From DATMNI01 sp035570275 (GTDB lineage: Bacteria; Acidobacteriota; Terriglobia; Bryobacterales; Bryobacteraceae): a DNA stretch of 51,760 nt. The notes under the pieces are model-generated. The model saw only the letters and a list, made by a program, of their open reading frames with translations, was not told where the DNA came from and did not search any database. Location of the stretch: positions 1 to 51,760 of the forward strand of contig DATMNI010000260.1 of NCBI GenBank assembly GCA_035570275.1, written 5' to 3'. The position numbers were made by a program, and so were the translations under genes. The number at the start of each line of letters is the position of its first letter. Position 1 is the first letter of the stretch. Below are positions 34,316 to 43,966 of this stretch, piece by piece.

Positions 34316-34984
34316 ATGCAACTCACTAAACTCTACATCGACGCTCAATGTGTAGTAGTCCTGGTACTTGTCTCGGCGATTCCGGCATTCGGTGGAATCG
34401 TCAGCTTCACACCGCCGGTTACGCTTATTCCCGCTCCGGCGGACGCGCGCTTCAACAGCGTGCTGGAAAGCAATACAGTAGCGCCCCTGTTTGTGGAGAT
34501 GACCGGCCGAACATTAACGGCGCCCCTGACCGTGGACTTTAACACGCCGGGGACGTTTAACAGCAATCCGGTTGGCGCTTTACCCGTGATTGCGGCCGGG
34601 ACTATAGTGGACAGCTATTACCTTGTCACTGACCCGGTTGGAGCCGACCCAAACAACAACCGCAACTTTGCCGGAAGCATCACATTCGACGTGCCGGTGC
34701 TTGGACTCATAGTGCTGGATCCCGAATTCGCGTCCAGTAATGCCGCGGTGGGGCATACCGGCACTCAGTATTCCACCAGCGGAGTTGGTTTCGAACTCGG
34801 CGGTGGGGAGTTGGTTGCGCTCTCGGCCGATCGGAGGACTGTCAGGTTCAACGCTACCTCCGCTCCGGCGGCTGATGACATACGAATCATTACCGCCGCC
34901 GAGGCGCCGGAACCGGCCAGTATCGCGTTGTTCGCAAGCGGTCTAGCCGTTTTAGGACTGATTCGCAGGAGACGGCAAGCATAA
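34316..34984 (+). CDS. PEP-CTERM-anchored exported protein
   Basis: A 222-residue protein with a signal peptide (VVVLVLVSAIPAFGG) and a C-terminal PEP-CTERM signal: EAPEPASIALFASGLAVLGL, ending in the basic tail IRRRRQA. Proteins of this class are processed by an exosortase and usually released or attached to exopolysaccharide. The mature part (about 25-195) is beta-rich with no catalytic motif that I recognise. Ribosome site GGAGGA is 5-6 bases upstream. No exosortase gene is visible in the window, so processing must depend on genes elsewhere. A second PEP-CTERM gene is at 50647. Confidence 0.88.
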   Translation: MQLTKLYIDAQCVVVLVLVSAIPAFGGIVSFTPPVTLIPAPADARFNSVLESNTVAPLFVEMTGRTLTAPLTVDFNTPGTFNSNPVGALPVIAAGTIVDSYYLVTDPVGADPNNNRNFAGSITFDVPVLGLIVLDPEFASSNAAVGHTGTQYSTSGVGFELGGGELVALSADRRTVRFNATSAPAADDIRIITAAEAPEPASIALFASGLAVLGLIRRRRQA

Positions 34985-35452
34985 GTAGCTGCCTTCTTAC
35001 TCTTTGGCCAGGTGCCGTGCAGCCTGGCGGCGGGCCGTGACCACCAGATCTTTATGGCAATTCGCCCGCACATTGGCGGTGCGATACAGAGCCCAAAATT
35101 GGTTAGCGTCGGGAGTCTGGTCATGACAGTGGTAACCTGACAGTAACTTGTGCTCGTTTGAGGCCGAGCGCTTTGAGCATCTGGAAGGCGTACGCGCCGC
35201 GTTGAATTTCTGGCGGACGTTCTTGAACTCGTCCATTGAAACCGGCGCGGCCATTTCTTGAGTTCTTCCTGCTGCGGGCATAGCGGTCTGCTGCTCTGGA
35301 GTCATTTGGCGGCGGCCCGGGTCCTTGTCCGCCATCGGGTCCGCAGGCTTGCCGCCTGGAAACTTCTGCACTCGCACCGGCCGCGGCCGCCTGGGCGTGG
35401 TGCGACATCAGTTCCCCTCGCCTGGAGCGTGGTGCCATTCATGCCGCGCGCA
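34985..35452 (-). other. intergenic region with a possible decayed small ORF
   Basis: A 468-base gap. On the minus strand the frame 34997-35377 (126 residues, Lys/Arg-rich: SMDEFKNVRQKFNAARTPSR...) and the overlapping frame 35121-35438 (ending GAYAFQMLKALGLKRAQVTV) each look partly protein-like, as if one gene were split by a frameshift. No ribosome site or recognised family supports either. Both would lie downstream of the sugar-isomerase gene on the same strand. Confidence 0.3.
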
Positions 35453-36460
35453 TCACCCCAGCATCTTCACCAGGTTCTGGTAGCTTTTGCGCGCGGCGGC
35501 AACGGAATCGCCCCAATCCGCGGCGTTGTCCTGTTCAATGCAATAGTGCTTCATGCCCGCGAGCCCGGCGGCGGCGAAGATCGGTTTGTAGTCCACCTCG
35601 CCCAACCCTACGGGCACCAGAATGGCGGATCGCTGGCGCTCCTGCTGGGTCATCTGGGCGTTCATCACCTTGATGCCCTTGGCGTCCTTCACGTGCCACA
35701 ACTCAAACCGCCCCGGGTGGGTCTTGAACATCTGGAGAATATCCTGACCGGCCACCGACGCCCAACCTATATCAAGCTGCATCGCGACCAGGGCCGGGTC
35801 GGTCTCGGCCAACAGGACGTCGTACGGCCGCAGTTTGCTGCCCTCCAGGGCTTGAAACTCCATGGTGTGGTTGTGGACCAGGATCTTCATCCCGAACTTC
35901 TTCACCAGCTTCCCGTTCTGGTTGAGTTGTCCGGCAGTGAGCTTGACCGATTCCTCGGTCTGCGCGTCGCCGCCGGGACGCGGCCCGCGAGCCGCGAGCC
36001 CTGCCGCGACACCCGCCGCAACGCCCACCGCGGGTTGCGCAGCGGGAGGCGTACCGGGAGGCGTACCGGGACCCCGGGCGCCACCGCGGCCTCCGCCGCC
36101 ACGAATCTCGGTGTACTGAATGCCCATGATCTGGAAGCCTTCAAGCTGCTTTTCGAGATCGGGACCCGCGGTGGCGCCCACGTGGGTGCTAGGCATCGTC
36201 AAGCCGTAGCGGTCCAGCATGGCCCGAAACTGCTTAGGTTCGAGGTTGGCGTAATCGGTCGCCGCCTCCACCTCTTTGTAGCCGATCTCCGCCACTTTGG
36301 CGACCGTGCCTTCGTAATCCTTGGCAGTCAGGTCACGCACCGTGTACAATTCGAGGCCCACTTGCTTCTTCCAATCGGCGGCGCGGGCGGTGTTGGCGGC
36401 GATGGCGAGAGCGCCGGTGCAGGCGGCGGCTTCCTTCAGGAATGTGCGGCGGTTAGTCAT
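35453..36460 (-). CDS. sugar phosphate isomerase/epimerase, Tat-exported
   Basis: A 335-residue AP-endonuclease-2-type TIM-barrel protein. Twin-arginine signal NRRTFLKEAAACTGALAIAA directs folded export. Family features are VGLELYTVRDL, VEAATDYANLEPKQFRAMLD, LVHNHTMEF, MQLDIGWA and ELWHVKDAKG; the metal-binding His, Asp and Glu residues appear intact. A Gly/Pro/Ala-rich insert built from short repeats (GTPPGTPPAA, VGVAAGVAAG) at about residues 115-160 replaces what is normally a short loop. It is probably secreted sugar-processing machinery, similar in export style to the Gfo/Idh/MocA protein at 21567. Confidence 0.88.
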   Translation of the reverse strand: MTNRRTFLKEAAACTGALAIAANTARAADWKKQVGLELYTVRDLTAKDYEGTVAKVAEIGYKEVEAATDYANLEPKQFRAMLDRYGLTMPSTHVGATAGPDLEKQLEGFQIMGIQYTEIRGGGGRGGARGPGTPPGTPPAAQPAVGVAAGVAAGLAARGPRPGGDAQTEESVKLTAGQLNQNGKLVKKFGMKILVHNHTMEFQALEGSKLRPYDVLLAETDPALVAMQLDIGWASVAGQDILQMFKTHPGRFELWHVKDAKGIKVMNAQMTQQERQRSAILVPVGLGEVDYKPIFAAAGLAGMKHYCIEQDNAADWGDSVAAARKSYQNLVKMLG

Positions 36461-36622
36461 AGTGGATGTGTCTCCAGTAACACGGCCATTCTTGGCTGTG
36501 TGGGTTTAGTACAGAGTGCACGAATACAGCATGTCTCCGGCGGCCACCAGGAGATACTGGTGACCATCCAGCATGTCAGTTTCGGGCGCGTTCGATACCT
36601 GGCGGAGATGGGTATGCCGGAG

Positions 36623-36699
36623 CGGCTCGCTGCCGCATCGCGCTGGCGGATTAACAATCCGCCGGACCCAGAGGGTGCCCCTACCAACCTGCCCCACAA
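36623..36699. repeat. dispersed double-hairpin repeat, copy 3 (family A)
   Basis: GGCGGATTAACAATCCGCC at 36645-36663, preceded by GGCTCGCTGCCG-ATCG (also in copy 1) and followed by GGACCCAGAG (reverse complement of CTCTGGGTCC in copy 1), ending CAACCTGCCCCACA. It lies between two minus-strand genes. Confidence 0.8.
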
Positions 36700-36720
36700 G
36701 TTTTCAGATGCAACCTTCAT

Positions 36721-36760
36721 TAAAAAGGACAGGCCGGGCGATAGGCGCCCGGCCTGTCCC
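36721..36760 (-). terminator. intrinsic terminator of the TonB-dependent receptor gene
   Basis: Read on the minus strand, GGACAGGCCGGGCG (36759-36746) pairs perfectly over 14 bases with CGCCCGGCCTGTCC (36740-36727) around a five-base loop and is followed by TTTTT (36726-36722). It sits about 40 bases past the receptor stop codon. The strongest terminator in the window. Between it and the stop, CTGTACTTACAGCC occurs twice. Confidence 0.9.
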
Positions 36761-36798
36761 ACTAACTGTACTTACAGCCTGCTGTACTTACAGCCCGG

Positions 36799-39700
36799 TT
36801 AGAATTCAAAGCGGGCGCTAAATGCCATAATGCGTGCCGGCAGCGTACTATTGAAGACACCGGCCGATACACTGGTCTGGTTGCCGTTGGCATCCCACGT
36901 AAGCCCCGTTCCCACGCCGTTGTATTCCGGATGGTTGAAGACATTGTAGGCCTGAGCCTGCAGCCTCAAACCACGCCGTTCTCCAAACAGTGGAATGAAC
37001 TTGGACATGGTCGCATCCAGGTTAACTACCTTCGGCAGGGACAGGACGCCCGATCCGCCGCCAAGGCTGCCAAGAACCGGCGTGGTGATGTTGCTTCCCA
37101 ACGCCGGCACCGCAAACGCCGCCGGATTGAAGTATAGGCCGGCCGGCACATTTGCCATGGGGTTCCCCACCACGTTCACGCGCGCGGTAACGTCGGGGGT
37201 TCCCGTGTAATCGGGCGCAGTCCCATTCACATTGGGGCCGCCGGGATTGAACGGAGCGCCGCTCTGCACGGAGAAGATCCCGGACAGAGTCCAGTGGTCC
37301 GTAACCAGGCCGAGCAACTTGGAATTCATCTTCTTTCCCAAATCCGGGAAGTTGTATGTGTAGTTGAACTGGAAATTCTGCCTCCGGTCGAATGAAAGCC
37401 GTCCGTAGTTGAACGCCTCGTTGTTGGCCACTACCGGGGTGAAAGTGGTGGTGCCGAGCGCCTTGGAGTAGGTATAGGCCATGCCGAACGCCAGACCGTG
37501 CGAGAACCGCTGCTGTAAGGAAGCGGTCAGGGCGTTATAGTTGGTGTGCCCAAGGTGGGCATAGCTGTTGAGGGTGTTGTAACCCGGGTAAATGGTTCGC
37601 AGAAGAATGTCCGGCAGGGTCTTGTTGCTGTTAGTGGCGTCGGCATTCGCGTTGTTGAACGGCGCACGCGTGCCAATCGGAATCGGGTTGATATCGTAGG
37701 ACAGTTGTTGATTGTAGCCCCAGTTGCCGGTGTAGCCGACCTCAAGCACCATGTCCTTGCCGACGGACCTTTGCACGTTGAGGCTCGCGTTCTGGGCTCT
37801 GTCCCACGGAACCTGGGCCGTGGGCCAGCTATTCTCGGTGGCGGGCCCAAACACCAGGCTGTTGCCGCTGCTGGCGATCTGCGCGAACGTGGTGTAGTTC
37901 ACCTGGGGTGCGTAAGCATATGGGGGTTGGCCGGAGAGGGCATATACCTGGTTCCCGTCGAGGCGGTTGTAGAAGATTCCGAAGCCGCCGCGCAGCGCGG
38001 TCTTGCCATCACCCGTAATATCGTAGGCAAAGCCAAGCCGGGGCGCCGGCGCGATGGCCGATTGAGTATAAGGCGCCAGCGCCACTCCGTTCGAGCCCAG
38101 CAACTGGAAGCCGTCGGCCGGATTGCCGGTGTTGGGCACGTACAGCCCGATGTATGCCACCGGAGCCACCGTACCGGTAGCCGGATCAATGGCCACGCGC
38201 TTGCCGGAGCTTAGGCCCGGCACATAGATGCGCGGAGCCGCTGCCTTGGTGTAATTACCCGGCACAAAATTGGCGAAGGTCTTGTTGATGTCCACCTGCG
38301 GCGTCTGGTGGTAAAGGCGGATGCCGACATCCAAGGTGAGCCTGGATGTTACGCGCCAGTTGTCCTGGAGATAGAACTCGGCGTTCCAGTAAGCGACATT
38401 GAATACTGCCCGCGCGGTCGCCTGGCTGTAACTGTCGACGTATCCCAGTAACCCGTTGGCATAGCCGTCGCCCGTATTGTTCACGCCGTTCAGCGCATCC
38501 GTTTGAAAGTTGAAATTCCCGGAGTAAGCTGGCGTGGATGGCTGGATCTTGTGATTGTTCTCTATGTATACCCCAGCTTTAAAGGTATGCCTGCCAACCA
38601 CCTTGCTCACATTGTCCTGGACTGTCCAGATGGTATTGAAATTCTCGTAATTGCCGGCTGAAGTCCCAACGCGGGTATAATTCATCGAGTTGCTGGGGTT
38701 AGACGTGCCGAATTGGAACTCCGGCAGGATGTTGAAATATCCGTTGGTTGCGGAGGCGCCTGTCGGAGCCGTTGTCGGGACGGGAAACAGCGACGGCGGG
38801 CTGGGCAGCAGCGAGCGGTCCTCGCTCTTGCCTCCATCGAGCGTATAGTACGACCACGTGTTCCAACTCTTGCCGATCGTAAACTCGTTGATCAGCGTGG
38901 GCGAGAACTGGTAAGTGAGAGTGCCCGAGTAGCCGTGGCCCGGATTCGGGTGATCGATGTTAGCGATGCCGGCCTGCCCCAGGGCTCCACCCACATCGCT
39001 GCTGAACTGCACGCCCTGGTATAGCGCGGCCATATCGTCGTGGTCGTTGATCCAGCGGAAATAGCCGCTCAACTTCGAGGTGAGGAAAGTGTCCACCCGA
39101 AGCACGTCGTTGCGGCGCGGGTGCGTGGCGCTGGCGGCCTCGAAGTAATTTACGATATTGGCTTGCGAACCCGCGCCCGCGAAATTGGGCAAGGGGAAGA
39201 AGTTGAGCATCGCCTGGCCGAGCGGCGCGATTCGCGTGGTCGGAATCTTGTTGCCCGGGAATGGCGCGCCGGTGTTTGGATCGGTGATCACGATCAAGGA
39301 TCCATTGTTCTGCAAGCTCTGCGAGAAATCGCCCACACGCTCCAGGGCGGTCGGCGTGTACTTGTTCTGAGTTCCACCGCTCACGAACTGCCCGGTATAC
39401 TCCTGCGACCAAAAGAAAAAGAGCTTCTTCTTGTCGCGGTTGACATGATTCGGGATATATACGGGACCGCCGATGCTGTAGGTTTCCACATTGAACCGGT
39501 ACGGCGATATATACGAATTCGGTCTGTTAGTCGCCGCGTTTCTGCCGTTGCGATTGTTCTGCCAAAGATTGGCATCCAAGCCCTCGTTCCGGTGGTTCCA
39601 CATAGCCGAGCCATGGAACTGCTGGGTTCCACTCTTGGTGACCACCGTAATGGTGCCGCCCGAGTTGCGTCCGAATTCGGCCTGGTAGTTCGAAGTGAGG

Positions 39701-40365
39701 ATCTTCATTTCCTGAATGGCATCGATGTTCGGCTCGAAGTGCAGAGTGCCGTTCGATCCGGTGTCCATGTCCGTAATGCCATCCACGGTGAAGTTCTTGG
39801 CCGAGGTATTTCCGTTGATCGTGATGCCGCCAATGGCGTTGGGCGATGTCACGTCGCGGGCGGCAGTTGTGTCGATCACGCCGGGGACCAGTTTCAGATA
39901 CCCAAACAGGTCGCGGCCCTTTAGCGTGATGTCATTCAACTGGTTTCCGGCGATCGCCTGGGATTTTTCCGAACTGGCCAATTGGATTGGTTGCGCTTCC
40001 GCCAGCACGGTAATGGTTTCGGACGTGTTGCCTATCTCGAGACTCAGCTTGCCCACGTCTCGGGTCTGGTTTGCCTCCACCGTAATGCTGGCTTCCGTGT
40101 AACCCTTGAAACCCGGCGCCCGCACCGATACGGAATAGTTCCCCGGAGGCAGATCGAGGAACCGGAACAGTCCCGAACTGTCGGTTGTGGTTGAGCGGAC
40201 GCCCCCGGTGTCTTTATCGGTCAAGGTGACCGGAGCGCCGGGAACCACCGCATTGGCCGGATCCAGAACGGTTCCCAGCATCGAACTGGAAACGGTTTGG
40301 CCGATCAGGCATGCGCCAAAAAGCGTTGAGGCACACAACAAGCGTGCCAATTTACGAAGTGTCAT
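36799..40365 (-). CDS. TonB-dependent receptor with carboxypeptidase-regulatory-like domain (Oar type)
   Basis: About 1188 residues, outer membrane. The signal peptide (LARLLCASTLFGACLIGQ) is followed by a CarboxypepD_reg-like Ig fold (about residues 25-105: LGTVLDPANAVVPGAPVTLT, SGLFRFLDLPPGNYSVSVRA). A plug domain follows (about 120-240: NFTVDGITDMDTGSNGTL, ILTSNYQAEFGRNSGGTITV), then a long beta-barrel ending in Phe (FSARFEF). This is the Oar/SusC-like receptor architecture abundant in Solibacter-type genomes, usually for import of glycans or peptides. Start ATG 40365 has AAGGGGG upstream. It is followed by an intrinsic terminator and so is probably monocistronic. Confidence 0.93.
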   Translation of the reverse strand: MTLRKLARLLCASTLFGACLIGQTVSSSMLGTVLDPANAVVPGAPVTLTDKDTGGVRSTTTDSSGLFRFLDLPPGNYSVSVRAPGFKGYTEASITVEANQTRDVGKLSLEIGNTSETITVLAEAQPIQLASSEKSQAIAGNQLNDITLKGRDLFGYLKLVPGVIDTTAARDVTSPNAIGGITINGNTSAKNFTVDGITDMDTGSNGTLHFEPNIDAIQEMKILTSNYQAEFGRNSGGTITVVTKSGTQQFHGSAMWNHRNEGLDANLWQNNRNGRNAATNRPNSYISPYRFNVETYSIGGPVYIPNHVNRDKKKLFFFWSQEYTGQFVSGGTQNKYTPTALERVGDFSQSLQNNGSLIVITDPNTGAPFPGNKIPTTRIAPLGQAMLNFFPLPNFAGAGSQANIVNYFEAASATHPRRNDVLRVDTFLTSKLSGYFRWINDHDDMAALYQGVQFSSDVGGALGQAGIANIDHPNPGHGYSGTLTYQFSPTLINEFTIGKSWNTWSYYTLDGGKSEDRSLLPSPPSLFPVPTTAPTGASATNGYFNILPEFQFGTSNPSNSMNYTRVGTSAGNYENFNTIWTVQDNVSKVVGRHTFKAGVYIENNHKIQPSTPAYSGNFNFQTDALNGVNNTGDGYANGLLGYVDSYSQATARAVFNVAYWNAEFYLQDNWRVTSRLTLDVGIRLYHQTPQVDINKTFANFVPGNYTKAAAPRIYVPGLSSGKRVAIDPATGTVAPVAYIGLYVPNTGNPADGFQLLGSNGVALAPYTQSAIAPAPRLGFAYDITGDGKTALRGGFGIFYNRLDGNQVYALSGQPPYAYAPQVNYTTFAQIASSGNSLVFGPATENSWPTAQVPWDRAQNASLNVQRSVGKDMVLEVGYTGNWGYNQQLSYDINPIPIGTRAPFNNANADATNSNKTLPDILLRTIYPGYNTLNSYAHLGHTNYNALTASLQQRFSHGLAFGMAYTYSKALGTTTFTPVVANNEAFNYGRLSFDRRQNFQFNYTYNFPDLGKKMNSKLLGLVTDHWTLSGIFSVQSGAPFNPGGPNVNGTAPDYTGTPDVTARVNVVGNPMANVPAGLYFNPAAFAVPALGSNITTPVLGSLGGGSGVLSLPKVVNLDATMSKFIPLFGERRGLRLQAQAYNVFNHPEYNGVGTGLTWDANGNQTSVSAGVFNSTLPARIMAFSARFEF

Positions 40366-40542
40366 ACATGGACCCCCTTGTGCAAAATCCAGAACTCCCA
40401 ATTGTTAACTAACCCCAAAGATTCCCAGGCTTGGCGAGCGGGCAGAGCCGCTCCGGTGCCCGAAGCCAATGGTTGAGCGGTCCTTACTCTATACCAAGCT
40501 GGCCCCATCCGCAAGGGTCAGGACTTTTTTGTGCCGCTAGTA

Positions 40543-40581
40543 TGTGAGTTGTCCGGTCGAGTTCACACGTGTGAGTTGTCC
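40543..40581. repeat. TGTGAGTTGTCC direct repeats and palindrome at IS remnant edge
   Basis: TGTGAGTTGTCC occurs at 40543-40554 and 40570-40581. A perfect palindrome TCACACGTGTGA (40563-40574) overlaps the second. They precede a truncated transposase gene and may be the left end of the former insertion sequence. Confidence 0.55.
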
Positions 40582-40611
40582 GCATGGCCGGGGGAGGGGT
40601 GATGCTGGGGA

Positions 40612-40944
40612 GTGGACGAAACTCAGCAGTACTCAGCCTCCGAGATGGAGCGGATGATGAAAGTTCAAGACGTACTGTTGAAGGCGATGGCCAGGAAGAT
40701 CACCTGGTGGGCGGCGGCGGAGACCATCGGCCTCAGCGACCGGACGATGAGGCGGTGGCGAGAGCGTTTGGAGCGGGATGGCTACGCGGGCCTGGCGGAT
40801 CGGCGCAAGGGAAAGGCAAGCGCACAGCGAATCCCGCTAGCCACTGCGGAGGATGTATTGCGGCTCTACCGGGAAGAATATTTTGATCTGAACATGCGGC
40901 GTTTTCGCGAAAAGCATGCTCATAGGACAGTTCTCCTTCTTTAA
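40612..40944 (+). pseudogene. truncated transposase, ISNCY (ISDol1/IS1202) type
   Basis: A 110-residue N-terminal fragment starting at GTG 40612. MKVQDVLLKAMARKITWWAA, then a helix-turn-helix IGLSDRTMRRWRERLERDGY, then GLADRRKGKAS and LRLYREEYFDLNMRRFREKH: the standard start of ISNCY-family transposases, which normally run to over 400 residues with a DDE catalytic core. Homology stops at about position 40915 and the frame ends in unrelated sequence at 40944. No catalytic domain follows in any frame I could see, so the element is dead. The region 40945-41219 has no gene that I can support. Confidence 0.8.
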
Positions 40945-41219
40945 AAATGAACTCGCTTCGAGTTTCGGGCGTGCGGCATGTCCGGGGTCAATTGATCTCC
41001 ATCAGCCGCTGCTGACGCCAGTCTGACGGTTCCGACGTGACCGCAATCGTACTCAAAGCCACAGAACGCTGGGTGATGGAAGAACGGCCGAAATCGAGTG
41101 GTTGCAAGAAAGAACTGGAAGAGGCTAGTCGAGTTCCCAGCGCCGCCCCGTGTTAAACTCAGCTTTTAAGGACCGTTCCCGCAGTCCCTCCGTTTCCCCT
41201 GTCCGGCAAGAAGTGATCC

Positions 41220-43016
41220 ATGAAAAGCAGCAACCCAAACATTCGCAATATCGCCATCATCGCCCACGTGGATCATGGCAAGACCACTCTGGTGGACGCC
41301 ATGCTCAACCAGAGCGGCATCTTCGGCGCGCATGAGGAACATGCCGATCGAGTCATGGATTCCAACGATCTGGAACGCGAGCGCGGCATCACCATCCTCG
41401 CCAAGATCACCGGCGTCCGCTACCACGGCGTCAAGATCAACATCGTCGATACGCCCGGCCACAGCGATTTCGGCGGCGAAGTGGAGCGCGCCCTCAAAAT
41501 CGTGGACGGCGTCATGCTGCTGGTCGATGCCAGCGAAGGCCCGCTGCCGCAAACCCGCTACGTGCTGTCGAAGGCCCTCGAAGCCCACCTGCCTCCCATC
41601 GTCGTCATCAACAAGATCGACCGGGCCGACGCGCGCGTACCGGAAGTCCTCGACGAAATCTACGATCTCTTCATCGATCTGGGCGCCGAGGAAAATCAGC
41701 TTGATTTTCCCGTGCTCTATGCCATCGCCAAGACAGGCATCGCCAAAACCTCGATGGCTGATCCGTCCACCGACCTCCGCCCGCTCTTCGATGCCATCGT
41801 CAAATCCGTTCCGCCGCCCGTGGGCGATCCCGACGGCGTTCTGCAGATGCTCATCGCCAACCTCGATTACAGCGACTATCTGGGCCGCCTCGGCATTGGC
41901 CGCGTATTTAACGGCACGCTGAAGTATGGCGACACCGTCGCTATCGCCAAACGCGACGGTACCATGCACAATACCAAGATCACCAAGCTCTATTCCTTCG
42001 AGGGGCTCAAGCGGGTGGATGAAACCGTGGGCCGCCACGGCGACCTGCTGGCCATTGCCGGCGTGGAGGGTATTAACATTGGCGAAACCGTGACCAGCGC
42101 GGAAACTCCCCAGCCGCTGCCGGCCATCCGGATCGACGAACCCACCATCGCCATGGCCTTCACGATCAATACATCGCCGTTCGCGGGCCGCGAAGGCCAG
42201 TGGGTGACGTCGCGAAACCTGCGCGACCGGCTGGACAAGGAACTGCTGACGAACGTTTCCATCCGCGTCGAGGAACTGGGGCACGATACCTTCAAGGTCA
42301 TGGGCCGCGGCGAGCTGCAACTCGCCATCCTGATCGAAATGATGCGGCGCGAGGGCCATGAAATGGCGGTGGGCAAGCCCGAAATCATAACCAAAACCAT
42401 CGACCACAAACTGCAGGAGCCGGTGGAGCACCTCATCATCGACTGCCCCGAAAACTTCATCGGCGTGGTGATCGAAAAACTCGGCCAGCGCAAGGGCAAG
42501 ATGAGCAAGATGGTGAACAACGGTTCCGGCCGCGTGCGCCTGGAGTTCCTGGTGCCCTCACGCGGCTTGATCGGCCTGCGCAGCGAAATCCTGACGGATA
42601 CGCGCGGCACCGCCATCATGAACTCGCTGTTCCACGGCTACATCGAGTGGCAGGGCGAAATCTCCATGCGTCCGACGGGTTCGCTGGTGGCCGACCGCGC
42701 CGGCAAGGTCACCGGCTATGCGGTGTTCAACCTGCAGGAGCGCGGCGAGATTTTCATGTCGCCGGGCACGGAGGTCTACGAAGGGATGATCGTGGGCGAG
42801 AACGCGCGCGATGCCGATCTGGACGTGAACATTGTCAAGGAAAAGAAGCTCACCAACATGCGCGCCTCCACCTCGGATGAAGGAATCCGCCTGGTCCCGC
42901 CGCGCATCCTGAACCTGGAGCAGGCCATCGAGTTCATCAGCGAGGACGAACTGGTGGAAGTGACTCCGGTTTCGATCCGGCTGCGCAAGAAGGTTCTGAA
43001 GGCCAACCAGAGGTAG
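41220..43016 (+). CDS. typA: ribosome-associated translational GTPase TypA/BipA
   Basis: A 598-residue EF-G-like GTPase. G1 is AHVDHGKTTL (residues 15-24), the switch I RGITI follows ERE, G3 is DTPGHSDF, and G4 is NKID. After the G domain come a beta-barrel domain II (about 205-290), the TypA-specific MGRGELQLAILIEMMRREGH and VPSRGLIGLRSEILTDTRGT, and the C-terminal domain ending LRKKVLKANQR. Length matches the family (about 600). It aids ribosome assembly and stress adaptation, especially in the cold. Start ATG 41220; only a weak ribosome site (AAGAAGTG) precedes it. No operon partners are visible. Confidence 0.95.
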   Translation: MKSSNPNIRNIAIIAHVDHGKTTLVDAMLNQSGIFGAHEEHADRVMDSNDLERERGITILAKITGVRYHGVKINIVDTPGHSDFGGEVERALKIVDGVMLLVDASEGPLPQTRYVLSKALEAHLPPIVVINKIDRADARVPEVLDEIYDLFIDLGAEENQLDFPVLYAIAKTGIAKTSMADPSTDLRPLFDAIVKSVPPPVGDPDGVLQMLIANLDYSDYLGRLGIGRVFNGTLKYGDTVAIAKRDGTMHNTKITKLYSFEGLKRVDETVGRHGDLLAIAGVEGINIGETVTSAETPQPLPAIRIDEPTIAMAFTINTSPFAGREGQWVTSRNLRDRLDKELLTNVSIRVEELGHDTFKVMGRGELQLAILIEMMRREGHEMAVGKPEIITKTIDHKLQEPVEHLIIDCPENFIGVVIEKLGQRKGKMSKMVNNGSGRVRLEFLVPSRGLIGLRSEILTDTRGTAIMNSLFHGYIEWQGEISMRPTGSLVADRAGKVTGYAVFNLQERGEIFMSPGTEVYEGMIVGENARDADLDVNIVKEKKLTNMRASTSDEGIRLVPPRILNLEQAIEFISEDELVEVTPVSIRLRKKVLKANQR

Positions 43017-43690
43017 CGGCGCCGGGCCCCCCTGCAGCCAAAGCATGTATTTCAAGACTTTCTCACCAGAACGAAGCAGCCTGGTCTGCGGGCCTCTGCC
43101 CCGGTTTCGGAACTTCGCGGATATGGAGACCACAAGGGTCGCGCGGGCCTCAAGACAACCAAGCCGACGGGTATCTTGATGACCAGTTCCTTAGACGTTC
43201 AAAAGCCAAGCCGACGCAGGTGGAAAATCCATTCTTCTCCGTTTGCGCCAAGTGAGCCTACTGGGGACGAACACATCGACAGATACTCGGAGCCCATTCT
43301 TAAATGCTCCGTGCGGCTACGGGCCACTTATCGGCTGCAATTAGATCACGTCCAGCTTGAGCCATATCCTTTGGAATATAACTAAATGCTGTATGCAGTA
43401 TGTTCTGCAAGCAGCGGACAATCCATCGAGAAAACCCCGATCGGTGTCAATTACAACGCTATCTAGCATTGTATCCCACGCTTCCATCAACAGTTCTTTG
43501 CAACTCTGAAATTCTCGCGTCAATACTTCGGCACGTGAAGCGGCAAGAAAACTCGAGGGCTCCAGAATTAGCGCTAGCTCAACGCCGATAAAGCGTGCCA
43601 ACAGAGTTAGCGACAAAGCCTGGCGGCCCTGGAAAGGGGGGCGTACCCGTGCAGCATATGATCCGGAATCCGGGTAAAATGGAGCAGGAC
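43017..43690. other. lower-GC intergenic region, no supported gene
   Basis: About 670 bases between typA and a toxin-antitoxin pair. From about 43150 the sequence is visibly less GC-rich than its surroundings, consistent with acquired DNA. A minus-strand frame (43341-43616, TTG start, 91 residues) and a plus-strand frame (43176-43385) lack ribosome sites and family resemblance, so I do not call them. The base composition suggests the toxin-antitoxin pair arrived together with this stretch. Confidence 0.45.
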
Positions 43691-43966
43691 ATGAACATCA
43701 CGGTCGAGATTCCCGAGGAACTGGCCAGTCGACTCGGCGCCGATCCGGCTCAACTGCCCCGGCAGGCCCTGGAGGCCTTGGTTTTGGAAGCGCATCGGCA
43801 GGGCAAGCTCACCGAGGCTGAAACTGGCCGTCTGCTTGGGATTGAATCTCGTTTCCAGATTGACCGGTCCCTTAAGGACCACGGCGTGGAACTTGCATAC
43901 ACATGCGATGATCTTGAATATGAGCGGCAAGTACATCGTGAACTGGGAAGGGAACCGCGCCGGTGA
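43691..43966 (+). CDS. UPF0175-family antitoxin
   Basis: About 91 residues from ATG 43691, with GGAGCAGGA immediately upstream; ATG 43679 in the same frame is possible. ITVEIPEELASRLGADPAQL, QALEALVLEAHRQGKLTEAE and GRLLGIESRFQIDRSLKDHG are typical of the UPF0175 family, whose C-terminal half resembles a helix-turn-helix. It overlaps the following DUF3368 gene by GTGA, the usual antitoxin-first arrangement. It probably neutralises the toxin and represses its own promoter. Confidence 0.87.
   Translation: MNITVEIPEELASRLGADPAQLPRQALEALVLEAHRQGKLTEAETGRLLGIESRFQIDRSLKDHGVELAYTCDDLEYERQVHRELGREPRR

Noticed and set aside
35258..36802. A 514-residue plus-strand frame
   Set aside because: Antisense to the Tat-exported sugar isomerase; His/Arg-rich shadow.
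43341..43616. A 91-residue minus-strand frame in the lower-GC region
   Set aside because: Only a TTG start without a ribosome site and no recognisable motif.
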